From Ornithomonoglobus_A sp034090805 (GTDB lineage: Bacteria; Bacillota; Clostridia; UBA1381): 29,153 nucleotides of DNA. The stretch lies in NCBI GenBank assembly GCA_034090805.1, contig JAXDRV010000093.1:1-29153 (forward strand), read 5' to 3'. The translations under genes were made by a program, and so were the position numbers. The notes under the pieces were generated by a model. It did no database searches. It had not been told where the DNA came from and was given only the letters and a program-made list of their open reading frames with translations. This document shows positions 22,882 to 29,153 of the stretch, one piece after another. Numbering within the stretch: the first letter of the stretch is position 1; each line of letters opens with the position of its first letter.

Positions 22882-25089
22882 TTATATAAAGCTCAGCTGT
22901 GATTCCTCCTTTTTGAGAAAGCTTCCTGCTGCGGGAATATTTTTTGTTTGATAATGCTTTAAATCCTCTATCCCGCTTTCCTCAGCAAAGGAAAGTCCGC
23001 ACATTTTTGCGCCCTTTTTCCTTATTGTCAGAACCTGAACTCCTTGAGTATTCTTGGTAGCCTTAAGAGGAATCTTTTCGGTATTCAGGCACAACGCCTT
23101 ATTGTTATCCGCAAAAACAACAATATCTCTGTCCTCCTCAATAAGCTTGATTCCGCATATGGGTGACTTATCACTGTACGCTCCTATAAGCTTTTTGCGA
23201 TTTGTTTTAGTTGCGTAGTTACTTACATCAACCTTTGCCATCTTACCGTTTTCAAACGCAAACAGCATCATGCCCTTATAATCGGTCGTAACAACAACAT
23301 AAATTATCTTTTCGCCTTCATCAAGACCGAGTATACCCGGCAGATATTCTCCCATTGCGCTGACCTTGCCGTCCGGCAGATCATACGTTTTCATTTTGTA
23401 TACGGTACTCTTATCCGAGAAGAACAAAATTTCAGATTTATTCGTTGTTTCGATTGCTTGCAGTATTTCGTCATCCTCCTTGAGCTTATGCTCGACGGTT
23501 GTTGAACGCAGCGAAACGGCACTTACCTTTTTAAGGTAATTTTCTCTTGTAAAGAATACGGTAAGCGGGTAATCCTCGATATGCTCCTCCTCCTTGTATT
23601 CATCAAGAGCATCTCCGTTTATAAGAGTTGTTTTTCTGTCCTGTCCGTATTTTTTTGCGATATTTTTAAGCTGTGAGGCAATGAGCTTTTTTATCTCTTT
23701 GTCGCTTTCCAATATCCTGTTTAATTCCTCCAGCTCCTCTATAAGCTTTTCTATCTCGGAGGTTCTGTTTAAAATGTATTCCTTATTAAGATTTCTCAGC
23801 TTTATTTCCGCTATATATTCCGCCTGTATACGGTCAATATCGAATCCCGCCATCAAGTTCGGTACAACGTCCTGCTCACGCTCTGTATGTCGGATTATGG
23901 ATATTGCCTTGTCAATATCAAGCAGAATCTTTTTAAGACCGGTAAGCAGGTGCAGCTTTTCACTTTTCTTTCCTATGTCGTATCTGAGACTGTTTTTGAT
24001 GCAGTCCATACGGAATATAATCCACTGCTCAAGTATTTCCTTTATCCCCAGCACCATAGGCCTGTTTTTTATCAGGATATTAAAGTTACAGCTGAACGAA
24101 TCCTCAAGCGGAGTAAGCTTAAACAGCTTAAGCATCAGTGCGTCCGGGTCTGTTCCTCTCTTTAAATCCAGGGTAATCTTGAAGCCCTGAAGCCCCGTTT
24201 CGTCACGTGCATCGGATATTTCACGAAGCTTATTTGCCTTTATAAGCTCCATTATCTTTGAGATTATAGCCTCTGATGTTGTTGTGTACGGTATCTCGAT
24301 TATTTCGATGCAGTTGTTCTTTTTGTCATATTCGTATTTTGCACGCAGCTTAAAGCTTCCCCGGCCTGTTTCATAGATTTTTGCCATTTCCTCTTTATTG
24401 TATATAAGATTTGCTCCCATGGAAAAATCGGGAGCCGGCATGATTTCTATTATATCAGCCTTTGGGTTTTTCATGTAGGCAATGGTTGCCTCGCATACCT
24501 CACGCAGGTTAAACGAGCATATGTTGCTTGCCATACCGACTGCTATACCCTGATTCGGATTTACTATTATATTCGGAAATGACGCCGGCAATAACACCGG
24601 TTCTTTTAATTCTCCGTCGTAATTGTCCACAAATTCAACGGTATTCTTATTAATATCGCCAAACAATTCCTGGCATATCGGCTCAAGACGCACCTCGGTA
24701 TATCTTGAGGCAGCATATGCCATATCTCTTGAATACTGCTTTCCGAAGTTACCCTGTGACTCAACAAGCGGATGCAGAAGCGCCTCATTTCCTCGCGTAA
24801 GTCTTACAAGCGTTTCATAAATCGCCCCGTCACCATGCGGATTTAATTTCATTGTCTGACCGACAACGTTTGCCGATTTTGTAAGCTTTCCGCCCAAAAG
24901 TCCCATTTTATACATAGTATAAAGCAGCTTTCTGTGCGCCGGCTTTAATCCGTCTATTTCGGGGATAGCACGTGACACAATAACGCTCATTGCATACGGC
25001 ATATAATTTTCCTCAAGCGTTCGGGTTATCGGCTGTTCGCTTATCGGAGCTTCGATAATTATTTCTTCTTTCTTTTTCTTTCTTGCCAA
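22882..25089 (-). CDS. Divergent type IIA DNA topoisomerase, subunit A (GyrA/ParC-like)
   Basis: The 735-residue protein has the breakage-reunion domain: DGLKPAHRKLLYTMY (46-60), LNPHGDGAIYETLVRL (82-97), the catalytic Tyr130 in AASRYTEVRL, and FPNIIVNPNQGIAVGMASNI (given as PNQGIAVGMASN, about 178-189). The C-terminal part (about 480-700) has beta-pinwheel-like repeats but no GyrA box (QRRGGKG), which is required for wrapping, so it is not a canonical gyrase A. Residues at the quinolone contact site are Gly88 and Glu92 instead of Ser and Asp/Glu. The start is a TTG at 25087-25089: no ATG is in frame after the upstream stop, and AAAGGA lies 10 bases upstream. It lies directly behind its B subunit. 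Clostridia often carry this second, divergent pair beside gyrAB. Confidence 0.9.
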   Translation of the reverse strand: MARKKKKEEIIIEAPISEQPITRTLEENYMPYAMSVIVSRAIPEIDGLKPAHRKLLYTMYKMGLLGGKLTKSANVVGQTMKLNPHGDGAIYETLVRLTRGNEALLHPLVESQGNFGKQYSRDMAYAASRYTEVRLEPICQELFGDINKNTVEFVDNYDGELKEPVLLPASFPNIIVNPNQGIAVGMASNICSFNLREVCEATIAYMKNPKADIIEIMPAPDFSMGANLIYNKEEMAKIYETGRGSFKLRAKYEYDKKNNCIEIIEIPYTTTSEAIISKIMELIKANKLREISDARDETGLQGFKITLDLKRGTDPDALMLKLFKLTPLEDSFSCNFNILIKNRPMVLGIKEILEQWIIFRMDCIKNSLRYDIGKKSEKLHLLTGLKKILLDIDKAISIIRHTEREQDVVPNLMAGFDIDRIQAEYIAEIKLRNLNKEYILNRTSEIEKLIEELEELNRILESDKEIKKLIASQLKNIAKKYGQDRKTTLINGDALDEYKEEEHIEDYPLTVFFTRENYLKKVSAVSLRSTTVEHKLKEDDEILQAIETTNKSEILFFSDKSTVYKMKTYDLPDGKVSAMGEYLPGILGLDEGEKIIYVVVTTDYKGMMLFAFENGKMAKVDVSNYATKTNRKKLIGAYSDKSPICGIKLIEEDRDIVVFADNNKALCLNTEKIPLKATKNTQGVQVLTIRKKGAKMCGLSFAEESGIEDLKHYQTKNIPAAGSFLKKEESQLSFI

Positions 25090-25114
25090 GATTATCTTTT
25101 CCTTTCATAATAGC

Positions 25115-27133
25115 TTACGATATATCGAGCATTTCCATATACTGTCCGCCGTTGTCGGCTATAAATTCCTTTCGGCTGCTTATATTATCTCCCAAAAGTA
25201 TGTCAAACATCATAGCGGTGCGTTCCATGCTTTCCGGAGTTACTCTGATAAGCCGCCTCGTTGCCGGGTGCATTGTCGTAAGGCTCATCATATCCGGCTG
25301 GTTTTCACCGAGTCCTTTTGAGCGCTTTATATCATATTCGTCCTTTTCCTTTGACAGTCCGTCCTTTGTCAGTTTGGCTAGGATAGCTTCTTTTTCGCCG
25401 TCGTTATAGGCAAAAAGCTTCTCGCCCTTTCTTTTCGTTTTCGTGATGGTTATTTCATAAAGCGGTGATTCCGCAATATACACCTTGCCTGCCTTTATAA
25501 GCGTCGGAGCAAGGCGGTAAATCATCGTAAGAATAAGAGTTCTTATCTGAAAACCGTCAACATCGGCATCGGTACATATTATTATTTTATTCCACCTCAA
25601 ATTATCAAGACTGAAGCTCTCTACATTTTTATTATGCTTTGACTGTATCTCAACTCCGCAGCCGAGCACCTTCAGCAGATCGATTATAACGTCACTCTTG
25701 AAAATTTTCGGGTAATCCGCCTTAAGGCAATTAAGAATTTTACCTCGTATCGGCATTATCGCCTGGAAGGACGGATCTCTCGCCAGCTTACATGAACCGA
25801 GCGCAGAATCACCCTCCACGATATACACCTCACGCTTTGTCACGTCCTTTGAACGGCAGTCTACAAATTTTTCGACTCTGTTCGTCACGTCCATGGAGCC
25901 TGTCAACTTCTTTTTTATATCTATTCTTGCCTTTTCGGCATTCTCACGGCTTCTTTTGTTTACAAGACACTGATTTGCGATTTTTTCGGCATCGGTTTTG
26001 TTCTCTATCAAATATACCTCAAGCTGATGACGCAGAAAATCCGTCATTGCCTCTTGGATAAACTTATTGTTTATTGCCTTTTTTGTCTGATTTTCATAGC
26101 TTGTCTGAGTTGAAAATGAGCTTATAACAAGAGCAAGACAATCCGCAACATCGTTAAAGTTTATCTTTGATTCGTTTTTGTTGTATTTATTATTCTGCTT
26201 TAAATACCTATCAATGGCATATACAAAGGCGTTCTTGACCGCCTTGTCCGGCGAGCCTCCGTGCTCAAGAAAGCTTGAGTTGTGATAATATTCAAGAAGA
26301 TTTACCTTGTTTGAGAAACAGAACGCCACCTGCATTTTCATGCGGTAGTCCTCCTTGTCCTCGCGGTCACGTCCTTCTCTCTCGCATTCCCAGCTTTCAA
26401 CGGTTGTAAACGACTCCTCGCCCACTGTTTCCTTTAAATAATCGACTATGCCGTTTTCGTAATAATACTCACGCATCTCCATTCCCGTATCCGTTTCGTT
26501 ATACAGAATGAATTTTATTCCGGCGTTGACCATTGCCTGCTTATTTAAAACATCTTCAAAAAATTCAATCGGAATGTTAATATCGGTAAACACCTCGGTA
26601 TCAGGCTTCCATCTTTGCGTTGAGCCTGTTTTCCCGGTACGAACCTGTTCCTTTGAAAGTCCTCCGATATTCTCTCCTTTTTCAAAATGCAGGGAATATT
26701 TCGTTTTGTCACGAATAACGGTAACGTCCATATATTCGCTGCTGTACTGCGTTGCACAGGCACCGAGACCGTTTAAACCGAGGCTGTATTCGTACATGCC
26801 TCCCTTGTTGTTATTGTATTTTCCTCCGGCATACAACTCACAATAAACAAGCTCCCAGTTAAATCGCCCCTCTTTTTCGTTGTAATCAAGCGGTATTCCT
26901 CTGCCGTTATCCTTTACCTCTATTGACTTATCCTTAAACAAGGTTACTTCAATAAGGTTTCCGTAGCCTTCTCTTGCCTCGTCTATTGAATTTGAAAGTA
27001 TTTCAAAAAACGAGTGTTCGCAGCCTTCAAGACCGTCCGACCCAAATATAACCGCCGGGCGTTTTCTTACTCTGTCTGCACCCTTAAGGCTTACTATACT
27101 GTCATTTCCGTAGCTTTTCTTCTTAGCGGGCAT
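25115..27133 (-). CDS. Divergent type IIA DNA topoisomerase, subunit B (GyrB/ParE-like)
   Basis: The 672-residue ATPase/Toprim subunit has GHKL motifs: FFEILSNSIDEAREG (42-56), VKDNGRGIPL (73-82) and GLNGLGACATQ (119-129). The transducer Lys-containing loop is less conserved. The Toprim motifs are EGDSALGS (440-447; usually EGDSAGGS) and DADVDGFQIRTL (522-533; usually GAHIRTL), so the metal-binding acids are kept but flanking residues change. PIRGKILN is retained. An upstream in-frame ATG exists at 27184, but GGGAGGA is 4 bases before the ATG at 27133 and the extra residues are not family-like, so 27133 is used. Subunit A follows after 25 bases. A consensus promoter lies at 27221-27249. Confidence 0.92.
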   Translation of the reverse strand: MPAKKKSYGNDSIVSLKGADRVRKRPAVIFGSDGLEGCEHSFFEILSNSIDEAREGYGNLIEVTLFKDKSIEVKDNGRGIPLDYNEKEGRFNWELVYCELYAGGKYNNNKGGMYEYSLGLNGLGACATQYSSEYMDVTVIRDKTKYSLHFEKGENIGGLSKEQVRTGKTGSTQRWKPDTEVFTDINIPIEFFEDVLNKQAMVNAGIKFILYNETDTGMEMREYYYENGIVDYLKETVGEESFTTVESWECEREGRDREDKEDYRMKMQVAFCFSNKVNLLEYYHNSSFLEHGGSPDKAVKNAFVYAIDRYLKQNNKYNKNESKINFNDVADCLALVISSFSTQTSYENQTKKAINNKFIQEAMTDFLRHQLEVYLIENKTDAEKIANQCLVNKRSRENAEKARIDIKKKLTGSMDVTNRVEKFVDCRSKDVTKREVYIVEGDSALGSCKLARDPSFQAIMPIRGKILNCLKADYPKIFKSDVIIDLLKVLGCGVEIQSKHNKNVESFSLDNLRWNKIIICTDADVDGFQIRTLILTMIYRLAPTLIKAGKVYIAESPLYEITITKTKRKGEKLFAYNDGEKEAILAKLTKDGLSKEKDEYDIKRSKGLGENQPDMMSLTTMHPATRRLIRVTPESMERTAMMFDILLGDNISSRKEFIADNGGQYMEMLDIS

Positions 27134-27220
27134 AGCTTCCTCCCAAATAATTATAATTATGCTGTTATCTGCCTTATTTTCCAAATATTACGCTTATTTT
27201 TGATAACAACAACCACCAAA

Positions 27221-27249
27221 ATTATACCACCAAAACGCTTGTTTGTCAA
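27221..27249 (-). promoter_or_regulatory. Promoter of the topoisomerase-citrate synthase unit
   Basis: Perfect TTGACA (27244-27249) and TATAAT (27221-27226) with a 17-base spacer on the minus strand. The transcript would start near 27214 and have an 80-base leader. No other promoter was found down to 20019, so it may drive five genes. Confidence 0.88.
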
Positions 27250-27309
27250 TATTTTATTCTTAACAAGAATTTTCGTCCTTAATTAAGTTATTAATTACCA
27301 ATTTTTTTC

Positions 27310-27338
27310 TTGACAAGGGCTGATTAACTGTGTATAAT
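27310..27338 (+). promoter_or_regulatory. Promoter of the pRiA4b ORF-3-like gene
   Basis: Perfect TTGACA (27310-27315) and TATAAT (27333-27338) with a 17-base spacer on the plus strand, starting 39 bases ahead of the ATG at 27377. It is divergent from the topoisomerase promoter, 60 bases away. Confidence 0.88.
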
Positions 27339-27376
27339 ATTATTAAAAATATTATATTGAAAGGTATTGAACGAAA

Positions 27377-27784
27377 ATGAAAACACCAAAAAAAGAAAAA
27401 ACATATGTACTCAGCATTTCTGCGGGCAAAGGCTGTTATCGTCATTTAAAAATCAGCAGCAAGGCAACGCTTTATGATCTTCACGAAGAGATATTGGATG
27501 CTTTTAACTTTATCGATGATCATGCGCACGTTTTCTTTATGAATAATCACGCATGGGACGACAGTGCAGCGTATTATTGCGATTTTATTGATGAAGCCGA
27601 ATACTTCACCGATGATGCAAAGCTTGAGGATTTTAATCTGCAAAAGGATGATAAATTTTTATATATCTTTGACTTCGGCGAGGAGTGGCGTTTTCAAATA
27701 CGTGTGCTTCGTGAGGAGAGTGCTGTTGTAATTGCTCCGGAAATCATAAAAGCAGTAGGCGAGCCGCCTATACAGTACATCTAA
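27377..27784 (+). CDS. Plasmid pRiA4b ORF-3-like (IS1096 TnpR-like) family protein
   Basis: The 135-residue protein matches the pRiA4b ORF-3 domain: YVLSISAGKGCYRHLKIS (10-27), a DLHEEILDAFNFIDDHAHVF segment (34-53), and FLYIFDFGEEWRFQIRVL (94-111), whose DFG-[DE]-x-W motif is the family hallmark. It is a single-domain, soluble protein; the family is found on plasmids, near mobile elements and on chromosomes, and its molecular role is not known. The promoter is unusually strong for such a gene, and GAAAGGTAT precedes the ATG. It ends 25 bases before a bidirectional terminator. Confidence 0.85.
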   Translation: MKTPKKEKTYVLSISAGKGCYRHLKISSKATLYDLHEEILDAFNFIDDHAHVFFMNNHAWDDSAAYYCDFIDEAEYFTDDAKLEDFNLQKDDKFLYIFDFGEEWRFQIRVLREESAVVIAPEIIKAVGEPPIQYI

Positions 27785-27811
27785 CGCAAAAAAACTTGAC
27801 CCAAAACAATA

Positions 27812-27847
27812 AGGGGGCGGAAATTCTTAAACGGATTTTCGCCCCCT
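27812..27847. terminator. Bidirectional intrinsic terminator
   Basis: AGGGGGCGGAAAT (27812-27824) pairs with ATTTTCGCCCCCT (27835-27847), 13 bp with one G-U pair. On the plus strand it follows the ORF-3-like gene; on the minus strand the stem is followed by TTATTGTTTT. It separates the ORF-3-like gene from the convergent genes to the right. Confidence 0.75.
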
Positions 27848-27924
27848 GTGATGTGATGCTCAATTATTAAGGCTTTTATCTGCTCCTACGCAGCACATTC
27901 TTCGCAAAATAATGAGCAATATAT

Positions 27925-27962
27925 AAAGGAACAAGTAGGTTTAGAAGCTTACTTGTTCCTTT
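27925..27962 (-). terminator. Hairpin after the hydrolase region
   Basis: AAAGGAACAAGTA (27925-27937) is a perfect inverted repeat of 27950-27962. On the minus strand it is followed by a weak TATATATTG. It overlaps the stop codon of the small frame at 27941-28039 and may end that transcript and that of the hydrolase gene. Confidence 0.55.
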
Positions 27963-28039
27963 GGCAAAATAATTTTATATTCGTCATAAAGCTGTTCGTT
28001 TTTTGCCGTTGCAGTTGTCTGTTGCGCCTCAGCGAGCAT
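27941..28039 (-). CDS. Short open frame of unknown function, possibly a fragment
   Basis: A frame of 32 codons starts at an ATG at 28037-28039 and ends at TAA 27941-27943, within the hairpin. The sequence (MLAEAQQTTATAKNEQLYDE, then YKIILPKEQVSF) is charged and looks coding. The frame is also open upstream into the hydrolase gene (LFTETLER), so it may be the tail of a longer, lost protein. No ribosome site is clear. The rest of the gap 27848-28046 shows nothing else. Confidence 0.3.
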   Translation of the reverse strand: MLAEAQQTTATAKNEQLYDEYKIILPKEQVSF

Positions 28040-28046
28040 AAGTCTT

Positions 28047-28813
28047 TCAAGAGTTTCTGTAAATAACCCGACCGTCTGCTACAGTCAAAACACATTTGTA
28101 GCCATTATCGGATTTCATGTTATTTCCAAAGCAATCGGTAAGATTAAAACCCTCGTCAGCATAATCCAGTACTGCTATATCGGCGCAGCGCCCTTCCTTT
28201 ATATGTCCCCACAGTGTCGTTTTTCCCAAAGCGGCGGCGGGTGCGGAGGTGACTGCCTTAAAAATCTCCTCCTCACTCATGCCAAGTTTTTTTGCTGCGC
28301 TCATTACCATTGTCATACCGTATCTGCCGCCCAGAGTATATACGCTGAACTTTGTAATATCCGTACCCATAACATCAGGCTTTATGCCCATGTCTATTGC
28401 ATGCTTAAGTACCGAGAAATCCGTGTGATTTATACCCTCGAAGCCCAAATCAATCGTTATTCCTCTGTTTTTAGCTTTAATTATACAGTCATAATCATCC
28501 TCTGCACCGCTGTTTATACCGCCGTGAAAGGCATGAGTAAGTATATCGTCCTTTTTAAGAACACTCACTATATCCCTCATAGGAGAGGGCGAATTTGTAG
28601 AATGTACCATCACCTTTAGGCTCCTTTTATGCGCAAAGGAGCAAATCTCCTCCAAAAGCTCCATGCTCCAATCCTTATAAGAGCATAAATCGTAAAAAAC
28701 CTTTATCCCGACCGCATTTTCTCCGTAGTCCTTGAGTCTTTGGCTGATATATTCAAAGTCCGGCTTATTGTCTTTCATGGCTGCCGTGACAAAAACAACA
28801 TTCTTTACCATAA
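28047..28813 (-). pseudogene. Amidohydrolase-superfamily metal-dependent hydrolase, 5' truncated by an insertion sequence
   Basis: About 254 native residues remain from MVKNVVFVTAAM to the stop. Metal and active-site residues of the TIM barrel are visible: VMVHSTNSP (His), ILTHAFHGGINS (His), and MGTDITKFS (Asp), followed by the MSEEEIFKAVTSAPAAALG block and the C-terminal small domain GHIKEGRCADIAVLDY typical of dihydroorotase- or deacetylase-like amidohydrolases. The N-terminal HxH metal motif that the family needs is missing. In the open frame to 28895 the first 28 residues (MAIFALIFEKLIE and on) come from the end of the IS element. The enzyme should be inactive, although a truncated chimera could be made. 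Substrate unknown. Confidence 0.8.
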
Positions 28814-29153
28814 GGGAACCTCTAAAAATTGATTCCCAATCATAATATTTTGCTATTTCGATTAATTTTTCAAAAATCAAGGCAAAAATAGCCAATTGCC
28901 ATTGATTCTCGCTAAATATTCAGGGAGGATAAGCCCTAAATATTCAGAATTATTCTCATTTGGGCATAGTTATCCCATGTACACCTCTTTTCGTTTTAAA
29001 ATAGTATATCTACAAAAGTTATAAACAAGGTTTGTAAGACCTATATTAAACTCTGCTCGCTTTATGCCAATGGAACGCACAGTAAGACCATGCATAGATA
29101 CGGTAATAAATCCAAACACATGCTCAATTCTGCATCGAATTTTTGATTTTCTT
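28814..29153 (-). mobile_element. IS5-family insertion sequence, 3' end (runs off the window)
   Basis: The element end is placed at GGGAACCTCTAAAAATTG (28814 onward), immediately after the last native residue of the hydrolase, next to a TAA/TTA that is a usual IS5-family target. The transposase lies inside. The other inverted repeat is outside the window, so the boundary is inferred from where similarity of the hydrolase stops. Confidence 0.65.
28970..29153 (-). CDS. IS5-family DDE transposase, C-terminal part
   Basis: The frame open to the right window edge reads RKSKIRCRIEHVFGFITVSM, then HGLTVRSIGIKRAEFNIGLT and NLVYNFCRY, ending VYMG-stop. This is the end of the DDE_Tnp_1 domain of IS5-family transposases; the last catalytic Glu is the one in RIEHVFG, with Arg seven and four residues earlier. 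The 5' part, with both catalytic Asp residues, lies outside the window. The reading frame is intact as far as seen, so the element may be active or recent. Confidence 0.88.
   Translation of the reverse strand, partial: RKSKIRCRIEHVFGFITVSMHGLTVRSIGIKRAEFNIGLTNLVYNFCRYTILKRKEVYMG

Noticed and set aside
23594..24190. 198-codon plus-strand open frame rich in Ser and Ile
   Set aside because: Antisense to the topoisomerase A gene; composition is that expected from reversing a Lys/Glu-rich gene.
1..29153. CRISPR array, tRNA or rRNA genes
   Set aside because: No regularly spaced repeats and no cloverleaf or rRNA-like sequence was seen on either strand.

Overview
The window looks like a chromosomal segment of a low-to-moderate GC, spore-forming member of the Clostridia (Bacillota), probably gut-associated. 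The reasons are a T-box in front of thrS, a yunB sporulation gene, a protein with a CD1247-type N-terminus, strong TTGACA-N17-TATAAT promoters, AGGAGG-type ribosome binding sites, and relics of starch- and carbohydrate-binding surface proteins. The assignment is inference from gene content; no rRNA is present.

Left part (1-7900) is accessory and decaying. It opens with the 3' end of an ABC exporter of the NHLP/RiPP bacteriocin type, followed by a partner exporter gene broken by two internal deletions and frameshifts. Next, on the minus strand, is a GH13 alpha-amylase-like gene. It has lost its 5' end next to an IS3-family transposase remnant, carries a one-base frameshift near its 3' end, and has substitutions in all four catalytic regions. 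A FAD-dependent oxidoreductase and a divergent PocR/AraC-type regulator share a short intergenic region with a two-copy operator-like direct repeat. A fragment of a carbohydrate-binding-like protein and a perfect palindrome close this part.

Middle part (7900-20000) is core metabolism, nearly all on the minus strand: argC-argB-proS behind a structured leader; a DUF6873/GME-fold-like orphan; thrS-yunB-ligA driven by a threonine T-box; hemW; and efp with a zinc-ribbon protein. Between argC and the orphan lies a compact promoter-hairpin-terminator unit on the plus strand that looks like an independent small RNA of about 70 nt.

Right part (20000-27250) is one long minus-strand transcription unit: a divergent type IIA topoisomerase pair (B then A subunit), citrate synthase, a WecG/TagA/CpsF glycosyltransferase and a dTMP-kinase-like enzyme, all behind one consensus promoter. 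A divergent plus-strand gene of the pRiA4b ORF-3 family follows. The right edge is accessory again: a metallo-hydrolase gene has lost its 5' end to an IS5-family element whose transposase runs off the window. The IS end supplies an artificial N-terminus to the surviving reading frame.
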